Source: Serripes groenlandicus (taxonomy: Eukaryota; Mollusca; Bivalvia; Cardiida; Cardiidae). From it: a DNA stretch of 64,000 nt. How positions within the stretch are numbered: the first letter of the stretch is position 1; each line of letters starts with the position of its first letter. This document shows positions 9,728 through 20,693 of the stretch, piece after piece. The notes below the pieces were generated by a model that made no database searches, had not been told where the DNA came from, and worked only from the letters and a program-made list of their open reading frames with translations. The position numbers and the translations under genes were made by a program. Location: contig JASEVX010000006.1 in the NCBI GenBank assembly GCA_031761405.1, positions 32,863,359 to 32,927,358 on the forward strand, written 5' to 3'.

Positions 9728-10228
9728 GCAGCGGAAGTAACAGGGAAAGATTGGTGTGCTCTAAGTTAACGCGGTCATTATCGAGGACAAATTGCAAACC
9801 AAACACTTAAAAATATACACATTTTATATTTTAAATGACGAAATAACTCAATTTACACATAAAATAACATTAATGATTGTCGTGTGAACCACGCCCAACT
9901 ATATACCACAATTTGAATGACGTGAAATCATATTGCATATTTCAATGATGTAACATATTTCAGTATTGTATGTACCGTAATACCATATTTTGTACCGTAT
10001 TTGACCTCTGACAATTTGCTTGTAATTGCACCGGAAAATATGCATGTTTATAATAAATACATATACACATACACACACACACACCACACATATACGCAGA
10101 GTATAAATAGATGGGACCTAGCAGTGAACTCTCTTGATATATGATTTCAAGAGATTTTGCCAGCAATCAACATTTTTCTGAGTTCTGTTTCAAAGGTGGC
10201 AATCATCTACAGATGTTCTTATCCTTTC
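9728..10228. other. Unassigned; CA-repeat at 10058-10096
   Basis: Contains an ATACACATACACACACACACA stretch. The segment just after the MITE (9729-9780) is slightly CpG-richer and contains CGGAAGT, an ETS-type core, but no gene start could be tied to it. Confidence 0.4.
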
Positions 10229-10545
10229 CACAGGTCTAGATAACGAGGGGTATTCAGCTCTCTATGTTTCTATGTTGTGGGTACTCATTGAGAGGATTCT
10301 TTTGAGTACGCACAACATAGGGTTTGAGGGTCAAACTAGAATGGAGTGCTCCGCGGAGCACGGTATGTCACCTGCACCTGCTCATTGAAAGTGTAACGAA
10401 AAAGTGTGATGGACAGACAGACAGACAGACAGACGCCGGACAAAAAAAAAAGTAATCCCTAAGTGCCTACCATACTACACAGCGTGACACAAAAAGGATT
10501 ATAGAATATGCAAAACGCCCATTATCTAGAGCTCTGCAACACGCA
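10229..10545 (+). mobile_element. Hairpin-core MITE interrupted by another element
   Basis: It has the same ends as the copies at 21245 and 37655: GGTCTAGATAACGAGGGGTATTCA on the left and GCAAAACGCCCATTATCTAGAG on the right. The core hairpin CTATGTTGTGGGTACTC ... GAGTACGCACAACATAG is imperfect here. The right portion is split by the class D element at 10333-10497. Confidence 0.7.
10333..10497 (+). mobile_element. Helentron-like element, class D (TGTCACC/GGTGACA)
   Basis: The 5' end AACTAGAATGGAGTG leads into the palindrome GTGCTCCGCGGAGCAC, then TGTCACCTGC. A (GACA)n tract follows, and the 3' end is the diverged GCGTGACACAAAAA. The host sequence reads continuously across it (GAGGGTC|AAGGATTATAGAA). 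Confidence 0.75.
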
Positions 10546-10718
10546 GACAACTTTGAAAATGTTTTTGCATACACTATTAAGTATCCTAATTGGTAATTAA
10601 AAAGGAGCTTAAATTTATAATTCCTGTAAAATTCTCCATTAAAATAACTATCCTCTATTTAATGTTTATAGACAAACTTTATACTTCATTTAGTTCTCCT
10701 TAGCAAATATATCAAACA

Positions 10719-10866
10719 ACTTACAGCAAATCTGCAGCAGACAACTTCAGAAACATCCAGACAAAAACACAGAAAATCTCTTTAAATGAAGGTAAAATTA
10801 CTGAACAAAGTTGAAAAAACATTGTGGTAAAAGGAGAAATTGCTTAGTTTTGAGGGAAAGGGTTAA
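10719..10866 (+). mobile_element. TTAA-MITE, right part deleted
   Basis: Left arm through GAGAAATTGCTTAGTTTTGAG, then directly GGAAAGGGTTAA. The right arm is missing. Confidence 0.75.
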
Positions 10867-10883
10867 GGTTCCTGAAAACACTG

Positions 10884-11079
10884 CTACACTTTCCCACATA
10901 TAGATGGTTGTCAGCGGACACCTCTGCAGCTGAATACTTTTGAATGTTTTGTTGCAAAAGGAAGAATTGCTCATATTTAATAATCATACTATCATTTATA
11001 GAGACTTTCTACATTTTATATTTGATAATATCAAAGCCGTCAGCTGCAGATTTAGTTATTTGTAGGAAAGGGGGGTTAA
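10884..11079 (-). mobile_element. TTAA-MITE copy, diverged
   Basis: ACTTTCCCACATATAGATG at the left; CAGCTGCAGATTTAG and GGAAAGGGGGGTTAA at the right. Confidence 0.75.
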
Positions 11080-11189
11080 GGTTGTTGCATTTTTGGTAGA
11101 TGTTGCAATAGCTGTCTATGATGTTGTCCTCTGTTTTTGATATGCAAAACTCTTTAGTACGTTATTACGTTGTTTTTGGTTTAGGCCTT

Positions 11190-11924
11190 TTTTAGCTCAC
11201 CTAAGCACAAAGTGCTCAAGGTGGGTTATTGTGATTGCCTTTTGTCTGGCATGCGTCGTCCGTCAACATCTTCTCCTCAGTAACCAGTGGGTCAATCGCG
11301 ATGAAACTTCTTAGAAAGCATTCTCTCAATGACTTCACCAGAATTCCTTCAAATATTTCGGATCTATGCAGAATTCTGGTTACCATGGCTTTAAAATTCT
11401 TCTTCTCCCAAACCGGTTAGCAGATTTTCAAATAAGTTTGTAGAAATGCTCCTTGGGTGACCCTCTATCAGATACATTCAAGTCATGTTGATTGTTGATT
11501 GGTCGATAAATATGGCAGCCAGGGGGCGGGGCTATTTTGCCTAATATGGCTATAGTGAAAACTTAAACAATCTTCTTCTCCGAAAGTGTAAGGCTGATTT
11601 TCAAATAATTTTGTTAAAATGTTCCTTAAGTGACCCACTATTAGATTCCTTCAAGCCATGTTGATTGGTCCAAAACATGGCCACTAGAGGGCGGGGCTAT
11701 TTTGCTTTATATGGCTATAGTGAAAACTTAAAAATCTTCTCCTCTGAAAGTGTCAGGCCAATTTTCAAATAGTTTTGTAGAAATGTTCCTATGGTGACCC
11801 TCTATTAGATTCCTTCAAGCCGTGTTGATTGGTCAAAACTATGGCCACCAGGGCAGCGGGGCTTATATGGCTAAAGCGAAAACAAATAAAATAGGTGAGC
11901 GATCAAGGGCCATCCCTCTTGTTA
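11190..11924 (-). mobile_element. Helentron-like element, class C, complete
   Basis: Read on the minus strand it starts ATAACAAGAGGGATGGCCCTT (hairpin), then GATCGCTCACCTAT. It has three core repeats of about 145 bp (AAAACATGGCCACTAGAGG, TCAGGCCAATTTTCAAAT), and ends GGTGAGCTAAAAAA at 11190-11202. Subterminal AGGTGAGC pairs with GCTCACCT. No coding capacity; non-autonomous. Confidence 0.8.
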
Positions 11925-12137
11925 TATTAATCTGTTCATTTGTATACCAATTTTCAGTCAAAATAGAAGCTTGCAATCAATTTCGTCTAACATATACTAA
12001 AAATAAAGTATAATACTTGAGATGAACAACTAGAAAATAATTTAAAACACAATTGTTTTGGTAAAATAAACTTCTATGTTTATTGTTATCATAGTAAACA
12101 TTAACATGTTGCACACTATATGAATAGTAGTAGCAGA

Positions 12138-12355
12138 ATGTATATTGTTTTATGGCGCATCGACAGCTAAGGTCATTTAGCGCAAAATTAAATTTAATTA
12201 TTCATGATTCCTGGGTAAACAAACCAGTACTAGGCTAGAAAATGTGCCTTGCCCAAGGGCACTCCACCATGACCGTAGTGCCGCGACTGGGGATCAAACC
12301 CGGGACACCCGGTTTCGAAATCCCTGATGCTAACCACTCGACCGCTGCGGATTCC
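12138..12355 (-). mobile_element. Full-length SINE, family S1, minus orientation
   Basis: tRNA-like head complement GGATCAAACCCGGGAC and CTAACCACTCGACCGC; the tail side is TATATTGTTTTATGGCGCATC. A perfect 13-bp target-site duplication TAGTAGTAGCAGA lies at 12125-12137 and 12356-12368. Confidence 0.9.
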
Positions 12356-12368
12356 TAGTAGTAGCAGA

Positions 12369-13387
12369 CTACAGCTTGTGGAGGTGGGTTAGTCCAAAAT
12401 CGGGATTAGTTTTCAAAGTCATGGTTAGGTCAGCCGTGGATTGGATGGTTAGTCCAACATAGTTGACCATCTTTATAAGGGGTTAATCCTTTTTTGTTTG
12501 TTTAATCCTTCAATTACCCCAGCATTCACCTCTTTATCAACCTAAATGTAGGAATTTTAATGACATCTGAAAGTTCACAGTTTACAATTTTAACCAATAA
12601 ACATTATGTAAGTATACATCTCACCATCAATCTAATTATATCATTGGAAGCCCCCAGTAGGCGGCTTCCTGTAAAAATGCTTCGAAATTTAGCACATGGA
12701 GATATTTAGACCTGCCAGTGTGACCGACCACATATCGGGATTTCTCTTTATCCTTACTAAGTATATTTATTTAAGGTAAATGACTTTTAAAACATCCCTT
12801 TTACACTCTATCAACATGTGTGAGTTTTACAAATTAAAAAAAAAGACAAAGACCGGTATATTAATTTAATGTATGTACATTTTTAGTTAAGAGAAATTTT
12901 AGTCTATATAAACAGTAAAATAGAGAACCCTTCTACTGAATTGGAATAAATGTAGTCTGGTTCCTTACATCCTATGATATATTACCCAGTAATTATATGA
13001 AGAAACCACGGCCCGTATTCACCAAAACTTTTCAATTTAGATCTGTGACTAAATCTAAATCTTAATATTTAGTCCATTTTTGGATTCCCGGTAATTAAGA
13101 TTCGGTCTGTATTCCCCAACGCGTTTTAAACCGATCTAAATTTAGTCCAGTTTGTAAATATCGTTAGCGGCCGCGCACCGACTCTGGTTCCCGAATGAAG
13201 TTAGGAGCTAAAATAAAAGACAGTACCATTCATCTTTAGTCTATTTATAGATTTTCATTTTTATCGTAGCATCTCAATTTTTCAATCATCCTTACTTTTC
13301 ATTTGCTTTGTTTTTTATAATCTGACTTTCATGTTCAGTATAATATCTTTGATCATTTAAATTTAAAAGTATGTAAGGTTAAACATT
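12369..13387. other. Unassigned; repeated GTATTC-CCAA arms at 13005-13170
   Basis: No supported exon. 12653-12676 can fold (GGAAGCC ... GGCTTCC). 13005-13170 contains diverged repeats (CCGTATTCACCAAAAC, CTGTATTCCCCAACGCG; ATCTAAATCTTAATATTTAGTCC), suggesting an undefined TE fragment. Confidence 0.35.
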
Positions 13388-13562
13388 ATTGAAATCATTG
13401 TGACAAAAGGAAAAATTGCTCAAAAGGGCAATATCTGCATTTGCCACAATAATTTCAACACTTTTAATTATCAAACGATCATTTATAGGGATTTTTATAT
13501 TTTATACTAGAGAATTTCAAAGTTGTCTGCTGCAGATTTGTTATATGTGGAAAATGGTTCAA
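13388..13562 (-). mobile_element. TTAA-MITE, left end missing
   Basis: Starts at GAAATCATTGTGACAAAAGG, hairpin GCTCAAAAGGGC, ends CTGCTGCAGATTTGTTATATG and GGTTCAA. Confidence 0.7.
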
Positions 13563-14004
13563 CCCGTATCCACTATCATGACTTACTGATAAACCAAAAA
13601 CAGAGTGTCTGTGTGTCAACATTATTTGACAAAACATTATCATTCAATACAAATAGTTGATTGTTTTTGGTACAAATTGAAATTTATCATAACCTCTTGT
13701 CCATTTATATTATATTATTAGTTTAACCCTAAATCATCTCATTCACTTAAAACACAGACAATGCCAGGTAAAATATCCTACATAAAACTTATATCTTCAA
13801 ATACCGATATCAGCATTACTGACTACAGATAATATTTGTGAATTTAAATGTTCTTTTTTCTTATTTCTACATGTGCAATGCAATATTGTGCGGCTTCTCT
13901 TTGATGCTTTACGTCAAACATTCGTCTTGTGTTGTATTTGTATAATTTAGGCTCAGACTCATATAAGGTCAAACTACTCTGCAGCGATAATGTGACATCA
14001 TTTG
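13563..14004. other. Intergenic sequence with inverted copy of 34190-34290 at 13845-13945
   Basis: Read on the minus strand, 13945-13845 matches 34190-34290: ACAAGACGAATGTTTGACG, CAAAGAGAAGCCGCA, CATGTAGAAATAAG. The remaining bases show nothing. Confidence 0.5.
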
Positions 14005-14400
14005 TTTTGAAAGAGGACCACCAAAGGAACATTCCTTTGAAGTCTGGTTGAAATTGGTCCTGTGGAATGGTAGTTCAAGTTACCCCTTTTGTGATGACAC
14101 CTGGTTGCTATGATTGTGTACCGAATCAATACGGTTTGAACAAATTAAGTAGAGGATCACTGAAGTAAGATCATTATTCAATTTTCTTAAAATCAAGAAA
14201 GCACTTTCATTAAAATGGAATTTTCATTTCTTTTTCATTTTGCCCCTTTTCTGATGCCACCTGACTGCCATGTTTTTCAACCAATCGGTATAGCTTGAAC
14301 AATTTTTGTAGAGGGTCTCCCAAGGAACATTTCTACCACATTATATTGGAATCTTACAAACAGAGGAGAAGATTTTTATAGTTCTTTCCAGCTTAAACAA
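14005..14400 (-). mobile_element. Helentron-like class C core fragment
   Basis: Two diverged core units (GATGACACCTGGTTGCTATG, then GATGCCACCTGACTGCCATG; AAGGAACATTTCTACCACA). No ends remain. Confidence 0.5.
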
Positions 14401-14520
14401 CTGAAGAAATGGTCAAACAAATCTGGAAAAATAATACTTACAAGGCAATTGTAATATTCAAGTTTAATGAAGTTTTGAGGCAATCAAAGTGCATCTTGTG
14501 GTTAATATTTCCAAATAGTT

Positions 14521-14685
14521 TTAAGCCTTTCCAACATACAACAATAATGCAGCAGATGACTTTGAAAACATCTAGACAAAAATATGGTATATATACGAAT
14601 GAATAACTGATGTACAATGTTTTTTTTTAAAGATTTGTCTGCTGGAGAGGCGACAAAAAGCGTCTGTATGTAGGAAAGTGTTATA
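14521..14685 (+). mobile_element. TTAA-MITE, hairpin deleted
   Basis: Left TTAAGCCTTTCCAACATAC and right AGGAAAGTGTTATAA; the central palindrome is gone. Confidence 0.75.
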
Positions 14686-15030
14686 ACAATCCATCCAACC
14701 ATGCATTAGATATGGCTCTTGACGGACGGACAAACAGAACAAGCCAAACCAATATCCAATCTACCTTTGGCGAGGGATATCAATTTGAATAGAAACCACT
14801 ATTGTAAAAGATCTAGGAAATATTTTATGTCATTATTCAAATCATCTGCTACAGAAGCAACAAAAATATTGTTTTGAAAAGAAAAAAAAGTGTTGAAATA
14901 TTAACTTAAATCTAATGCGTTTTAAATTACCATGGAAAATAAGAATCAATTTAAATTTATTTATATCTAATGTTTCACCCTCTAGGAAGCCATTTTTTGT
15001 TTTCTTCTTTTAATTTTCATCTCCTGTAAG

Positions 15031-15148
15031 TGCTTCATCTGACAAAACAATCAAAGGTGAAGTAAACAAGTTTACAGTAAAGTACTTTGAATCAGGCCCT
15101 TCAACTCCAGTAAATCATGGATACTGGCTTGGAAATAGAACAGTAAAT
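15031..15148 (+). CDS. Coding exon P1 of plus-strand gene P
   Basis: Product not recognised. A long pyrimidine-rich tract (TTTTCTTCTTTTAATTTTC) leads to the acceptor at 15029-15030. The exon is open for 39 codons and ends at a consensus GTAAGA donor (15149). Residues include SSDKTIKGEVNKFTVKYF and STPVNHGYWLGNRTVN. It starts with one base of a split codon and ends in phase 0, as exon P2 requires. About two-thirds of its codons start with a purine. The opposite strand has a shorter open run (IHDLLELKGLIQS) after a good acceptor, so the strand is likely but not certain. It seems soluble, with no membrane segment. Confidence 0.5.
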
Positions 15149-15227
15149 GTAAGATTGAGGTATTGGAATGTTTTGTTTTGATCAGACCTGAGTATCATGA
15201 ATTAATTGTCATTTCTGTGATCATAAT

Positions 15228-15455
15228 TTAACCCTTTCCCTCATATAAACGCTTTCGGACGCCTCCGCAGCAGACGGCTTTTTGAAAACATAGTGACAAA
15301 AGAAGAAATTGCACAAAACATGCAATTTCTCCTTTTGCCACAATGTTTTCCACTTTTCATCATAGGTTAATTATCCATTCAATTATGGAGATTTTCTATG
15401 TTTTGACAAAATACTTTCGTCTGCTGCAGAATTGTCGTATGAGGGAAAGGGTTAA
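15228..15455 (-). mobile_element. TTAA-MITE copy, intronic, GCAC hairpin type
   Basis: Full length; the tip is GCACAAAACATGC, one mismatch from a perfect GCAC/GTGC stem. It sits 80 bp downstream of exon P1. Confidence 0.95.
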
Positions 15456-16076
15456 GTCCTAACTGATTCCTACATGATTGGGGTCAAAGTTGATGAATTC
15501 ACAGGTACCAGTATCATAGCATGTTAATAAAAAAAAATTAACATATTATGTTTTCGCTTTTTACTTTGACAGCAACAAGTTATATTTCCTTTAGTACGGC
15601 TATATTTTTAAAGTGTCACAAACAACAACTGCCTTGAGATATTTCAACGAAAGTTTTCATTTTCATAGATCAAACCTTAAAAATAAGCAATCTGAGAAAA
15701 CCCATTCAGTTTGGTTAGATTATTTACGAGATATGGGAACAAATGTAAAGGTGACAGATTTCCAAATAAAATGTCCACATACCCGATGATATGTTGAGTT
15801 TCTGGCAGTTTATAAGCATTCAAAATCAATAGGTCAATAATAAATAAAGGATATTGCACACATTGCTGAAATCGCCTGCCTGATTATTCTCTTTTGATAC
15901 AGGGTGACCATATTTGTTGTCAAAGTTGACAGTTTGTGTCTTGATATTTCATTGTGTGATAGAAGGTGGTGCCCGACTTTGTTTTTGAACGAAAATTTCA
16001 CCTCAGTGACGTTAAGTTTAGTAAATTTAAATCTTTCGCGTCATAATAAAATGTGATTTGATAAATGAGCATAAGA
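15456..16076. other. No recognised feature
   Basis: Presumed intron of gene P; AT-rich, no repeat match within the window. Confidence 0.35.
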
Positions 16077-16250
16077 AATTTCCAACATACAGATACTTTC
16101 CAAGCCTCTGTAACAGGGGTATTTTGAAAACATTGTAGCAAAAGGAGAAATAATGACCAACTTTATTCAATTATTCTTAACTTTCGCTTAGAGATTTTTT
16201 CACATTTTTGCCAAGGTATTTTCAAAGTCATTCTGTTGGAGAGGGTTAAA
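16077..16250 (-). mobile_element. TTAA-MITE, degraded
   Basis: Weak left end (TTTCCAACATACAGATAC), AAAACATTGTAGCAAAAGG, and GAGAGGGTTAAA at the right. Confidence 0.55.
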
Positions 16251-16457
16251 TGGCAAACAACTTATTTGCCACAGAGTCCAAGGTCACGATGATAATCAAT
16301 TCTAACTCCTAAGATATTAAACTAAAGTTGTTGATTCAATAGATGGGCCTTCCACTTTTATATGAAGTTTGGACAGGGTTTTTAACTGTTAGGAGAATGG
16401 AGGTAAGTCTTCCCAAAATGAAGGGAAATCTTATAACATTATGACCTATGCACTGAC

Positions 16458-16663
16458 TTACAACCTTTCCCTCATATAGACGCTTTCTGAGACCTCTGCA
16501 GCAGACAGCTTTTTGAAAACATAGTGACAAAAGAAGAAATTGCTCAAGACTACCAATAATGTTTCCCACTTTTAGCCATTCAATTATAGAGATTTTCTAT
16601 TTTTTTCATATAATATGTTCAAAGTCGTCTTCTGCAGCATTGTCGTATAAGGGAAAGGGTTAA
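16458..16663 (-). mobile_element. TTAA-MITE copy
   Basis: Left CCTTTCCCTCATATAGACG, right GTATAAGGGAAAGGGTTAA. Half of the hairpin is deleted after GAAATTGCTC. Confidence 0.85.
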
Positions 16664-16715
16664 TTTCTATGTGGAGTTTACTTACACATGACACAAGAAT
16701 TGTTGTCTGTATCAG

Positions 16716-16761
16716 GTAATCTTGGTAAAGGAATCAATCTTCATTCAAACAAGTGGAAAAG
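16716..16761 (+). CDS. Coding exon P2 of plus-strand gene P
   Basis: A 46-bp segment following acceptor TTGTTGTCTGTATCAG and ending at AAAAG|GTAACA. In the phase left by P1 it reads VILVKESIFIQTSGK plus one G; 11 of 15 codons start with a purine. The final G joins AT of P3 to give Asp. Short exons of this size are common in molluscs. On the opposite strand a GTAAGT donor at 16684 allows an alternative small exon, which lowers certainty. Two MITEs lie within 60 bp on either side. Confidence 0.4.
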
Positions 16762-16773
16762 GTAACAAACATA

Positions 16774-17002
16774 TTAACCTTTTCCCACCTGCAGACGCGT
16801 CTTGACGCACTAGCAGCAGACGACTTTTGAAAACATTGTGGGCAAAGGTGAATTTGCTCTTGATGAGTGATTTCTCCTTTGGCCATAATGATTTTAACTT
16901 TATTTAACAATCTAGCTATCTTTTATGGAGAATTTTCAGGTTTTTGTCTCTATGTTTTCAAAGTCGTCTGCTGCAGATTTGTTGTATGTGGGAAAGGGCT
17001 AA
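16774..17002 (-). mobile_element. TTAA-MITE copy, 12 bp past exon P2
   Basis: TTAACCTTTTCCCACCTGCAGACG on the left; CTGCTGCAGATTTGTTGTATG and GGGCTAA on the right. It is inserted almost against the P2 donor. Confidence 0.9.
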
Positions 17003-17185
17003 TTGTTTGTTTGTTTGTTTGTATTGTGTTTTACACAGCTTTAAAGAATTTTTCAGTAATATCCGTCATTTACTGGGTAAATCACAAAGACAACTTGTCC
17101 ATTTAATCTGACATGAGCCAGTCAGTTGTAATGCTAACAACACAATCCTGAACACCATAGAGTGAAAGTCATTACTAAAAGGTAA
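17003..17185 (-). mobile_element. SINE, family S3, truncated
   Basis: (GTTT)n tail, then GTGTTTTACACAGC, TTTTTCAGTAATATCC, CCAGTCAGTTGTAATGC. The tRNA-like head is missing. Confidence 0.65.
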
Positions 17186-17420
17186 TGGCTTGTAACTAAA
17201 TACTTGCCTTTGAAGTTGTGGTAACAGTTATACTCAATTTTCTTTATTATTCTAATATTATGTATACATGCATTCCTTTTATTGGTCCAGAAAGCCACAT
17301 ATCAATCTTTTCTGTTGTTTGTAGTTTCACCCAAAAACAGTGAACAAATTTAATCACAGACCATAAGATGCATATTATTTCCACCTTTAAGTACCAGCCA
17401 GCATTGCTTGCAACATTTTA

Positions 17421-17718
17421 TTAACCCTTTCCCACATACAACAAATCTGCAGCAGACTTTGCTTTCCAAAGTCGTCAGAGGCGTCAGTCAGAAAGCATCA
17501 ATATGATTTGTTGTATATGGGAAAGGGTTACCGTAACCCTTTCCCCCATACGATAATTCTGCAGCAGACGACTTTGAACATATTTTGTCAAAAATAGAAA
17601 ATCTCTATAATTGAATGGATAACCTATGACTAAAAGAGCAATTTCTTCTTTTGTCACTATCCAAAAAGCTGTCTGCTGCAGAGGCGTCAGAAAGCGTCTA
17701 TATGAGGGAAAGGGTTAA
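17421..17718 (+). mobile_element. Two TTAA-MITEs in tandem (17421-17530, 17533-17718)
   Basis: The first is a 110-bp deletion form made of both arms without the hairpin. The second lacks one half of the hairpin (TGACTAAAAG joins AGCAATTTC). Only CCG separates them. Confidence 0.85.
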
Positions 17719-17765
17719 TAGCAGCTCATTCTCATAACAGCCCATCTAGTATCTGCCAAGTATCT

Positions 17766-17870
17766 CATCCACCAATGGACCTATAACAGTCTACATGGAA
17801 ATAAGCAGGTTGCTGTTGTGTGGAGTTACTGGTGTGACAAAGCCAGGAAACACGTGGTAATGTGATGACT
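17766..17870 (+). mobile_element. SINE S2 fragment
   Basis: CATCCACCAATGGAC, TGTTGTGTGGAGTTACTGGTG, AGCCAGGAAACACG match the S2 body. Confidence 0.65.
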
Positions 17871-17994
17871 CTCATTAAGTCTGAATTTTCCTGTTATTTC
17901 TAAACTCAACAGAAGTCCCAAACCTACTCATTCTTTGTTTCATACAGAAATATGTTTTTATCTGCGATGTTTTGGATGTATCAAATTAGTTTTC

Positions 17995-18277
17995 CTCTCA
18001 CATATTGTTAAAACCTTAATTAAAACGACTATTTCTCCATTTGCTACAATGTTTACCACTATATTCAATAGTTGAACTCTTATCAATGCAGAATTTTCAA
18101 ATTTTAGCCAGGATGCTTTCAAGGTTATCACTGCAGATTTGTTGTATGTGGGAAAGGTAATCATAGCCAGGATGCTTTCAAGGTTATCACTGCAGATTTG
18201 TTGTATGTGGGAAAGGTAATCATAGCCAGGATGCTTTCAAGGTTCTCACTGCAGATTTGTTGTATGTGGGAAAAGTA
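17995..18277 (-). repeat. TTAA-MITE right end triplicated in tandem (59-bp unit)
   Basis: A degraded MITE (17995-18160) passes into exact tandem copies of its last 59 bp at 18105, 18164 and 18223 (TAGCCAGGATGCTTTCAAGG, ATCACTGCAGATTTG, ATGTGGGAAAGGTAATCA). A fourth diverged copy follows the inserted SINE (18508-18587). Confidence 0.9.
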
Positions 18278-18278
18278 T

Positions 18279-18507
18279 TGATTGATTGATTGATTGATTG
18301 GGGTTTAACACCGTTTTTAACAATTTCTCAGTCATATCACGGCGGCCAGTTCACCTACTCATGTGTTTCCTGGTTTTCTCACACCAGTACTCCACATAAC
18401 AAACTTCCCAAGCAACTGGCTGCTTTTCCACATAGACTTAACCCATTGGTGGAAGACAAATGACGCATGTCGCAATGACTTTTGTCAAACGTCGGAAAGA
18501 AAGTTGG
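18279..18507 (-). mobile_element. SINE S2 inserted in the 59-bp array
   Basis: (ATTG)n tail, GGGGTTTAACACCG, CACACCAGTACTCCACA, ending GTTGGCCGAG. The flanks share GTGGGAAAAGT / GTGGGAAAGGT, a probable target-site duplication. Confidence 0.8.
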
Positions 18508-18723
18508 CCGAGTCGGTGGGAAAGGTAATCAGTCTCGATGTTTTTAAGGTCATCACTGCAGATTTGTTGTATGCGGGAAAGGTTACAATCAGTAGCTTTT
18601 GAAAGCATTGCGTAAACATAACCCTAATTTCTCCTTTTTCCCCAATTTGATTTCAAGCCGGTGTGCAGCAGCCTACTTTAAATGTTACATTTTTCCCCTC
18701 AAATGTTTTCTTAGAAAAAGTAA

Positions 18724-19200
18724 ATAACAAGAGTCCCATGAGGGCCTATGCTCTACTGGCATGGTTCTTTGGTCATTTTCAATCTAGAGTATGTATGTAT
18801 GGTGAAGATCGGATAGTAAATGGAGGCTCTATTGTTTTCATAAGCTCTTTATAGCAATTTTGACAATTTCAAGGGGCATAATCCAGTCTTGCATGGGCGG
18901 ATCCGGCTGGTTTGCAAAAGGAACCGAGCTCTCATCAATATTTAACTACTATATAAGTTTGGGAAGATCGGATAGTAAATGGAGGCTCTATTGTGTTCAC
19001 AAGCTGTATTATAGCAATTTTGACAATTTCAAGGGCCATAATCCAGTCATGCATGAGCGGATCTGCCTGGTTTGTGAAAGGAATCAAGCTCTCGCTCTCA
19101 TGGATATCTAAGTACTGTATAAGTTTGATTGAGATACAATAAAAACTGAAGACTTTATCGCATTCACAAGCAATTGTTTACGGACGCACGCAAGCAGGTT
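18724..19200 (+). mobile_element. Helentron-like element, class B, 3'-truncated
   Basis: Starts AACAAGAGTCCCATGAGGGCC (hairpin) then TATGCTCTACTGG. It has two core units with GGGGCATAATCCAGTC and GAAGATCGGATAGTAAATG, and reaches ACGGACGCACGC. The CCAGTAGAGC 3' end is absent. Confidence 0.75.
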
Positions 19201-19501
19201 CACAGTTAGGTAAGACAGACATCCATCCCCTCTTAGTGCATATGAACCAATATTACTGTAGTTGGCATTATCTAGGTATTATAAAGATGAACAACCGCTA
19301 TGTTATTGAAACTTATCAATATGAATATAATCTATAAATGTGTTTTATTTCATGAGAGTCTTTGATTCTGAATTTATTCATCATTTCTTAATTACTTAAG
19401 ATTTATTCCTCACCTGTCTGACTGTTTACCTGATTCCACTGTATATCCTGTGTTAGTTCTCTGCTGCAAATGTGTCTGTTTAATGCTACTTTTATGACTA
19501 G

Positions 19502-19570
19502 ATAGTAAACTGAAGATCCTGATAAGACTGCAACAAAGGCAGAGGCTGATCTGGAAATTGGCTGGTATTG
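19502..19570 (+). CDS. Coding exon P3 of plus-strand gene P
   Basis: A 69-bp segment bounded by TTTTATGACTAG and the perfect donor GTAAGT. Continuing the P2 phase it reads D-SKLKILIRLQQRQRLIWK-LAGI and leaves one G. It is basic and amphipathic, likely helical. 13 of 22 codons begin with a purine. Both splice sites and the phase agree with P1-P2, which makes three consecutive compatible exons. No family recognised. Confidence 0.45.
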
Positions 19571-19612
19571 GTAAGTCATGAGGGTTGGTTTTCTAGTGAT
19601 GTAATTTCTAAT

Positions 19613-19725
19613 CTAGAGTATGTATGTATGGTGAAGATCGGATAGTAAATGGAGGCTCTATTGTGTTCATAAGCTCTATTAATTATAGCAATTTTGACAA
19701 ATTCAAGGGGCATAATCCAGTTTGG
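19613..19725 (+). mobile_element. Helentron-like class B fragment
   Basis: ATGGTGAAGATCGGATAGTA and AGGGGCATAATCCAGT; one partial core unit near identical to 18800-18890. Confidence 0.7.
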
Positions 19726-19767
19726 TTTAGTTATGAAATAACAGAAAAGAGGTTGATCATGGTATTA

Positions 19768-20040
19768 AGCCTTTCTCACAACAAATCTGCAGCAGACAAC
19801 TTTAAAATCTTCCAGTATAAAATACAGAAAATTCCTAGAAATGAAGGAAGAATTATGAAGTTGAAAACATTTTGGCATTTCTCCTTTTCCACAATGTTTT
19901 CAAATTCTGTCAAGGTGAGTTATTGTGATAGCCCTTTATTTGGCGTAGGTCGTCTATGATGAATCAACCTCTTCTCTTCTGGTCATCGGTCATTTTGGCT
20001 GAAACTTCGCAGCAAGATACCTTTAATTTTTTATGATCCA
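19768..20040 (+). mobile_element. Truncated TTAA-MITE fused to a class C Helentron-like fragment
   Basis: 19768-19910 is MITE (GCCTTTCTCACAACAAATC ... CCACAATGTTTTC). 19911-20040 is class C sequence in minus orientation (CAAGGTGAGTTATTGTGATAG, TTTTATGATCCATGCA). Confidence 0.65.
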
Positions 20041-20044
20041 TGCA

Positions 20045-20693
20045 TGTGTAACGTTACGGCTCGAACTACGATGAATTAATGAATAAATTATATTAGAAGA
20101 TAGGAAATGCTCGATGGTTTCCTTATTAATATTGGTCATAGTTCTGTCTTGAGAGGAGTCAATGTTGACCTCTCCAATATGAAGCTAGGTCAATAAAGAG
20201 AGTTATGAATATGTAAACAGGGAAGTATTTAACGATGGCCCAAAATCGCTTCTGGGAGAGAGAGAGAAGGCAGGAGATAGAGAGAGGCGGGAGCGGGTGT
20301 AACAACTACATCATGTAGAGGTGCTGCCTAGATTAGACTCTTGGGCGAGAATGCAGGCGAAGAGTGTAGAGATCTAAGATCCAGATGGATCCTCTCTGCG
20401 GGGACCATAGGGGATATCAGATATGGAAGTAGAATTGCTGTCGCGCAGAAATGATTGCCACTTTGGGCTAATGGAACATTTACTTAAATATCTAGGTAAA
20501 AGGAGACGCGACTAAAATTACTATTGATGTTCTTCGATGTGTCAGTATCGTATTATGTGTGAGAAGTAAATATTAAATAGTGTGTTAGTCACATAGACTT
20601 GTTGAACTTTATTATTAAATAGTTTTACAACGCATCGCGAAGTACTAAGAGACATACGAAAACGAGCCAAAGATAGAAGGATAACATTACAAA
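20045..20693. mobile_element. Possible solo LTR
   Basis: About 650 bp of distinct composition with TG...CA inverted termini (TGTAACGTTA / TAACATTACA) and a purine-rich GAGAGAGAGAGAAGG tract. TATTTAATAATAAAG lies on the minus strand as a possible poly(A) signal. No clear 5-bp duplication was found, so the ends are uncertain. Confidence 0.25.
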
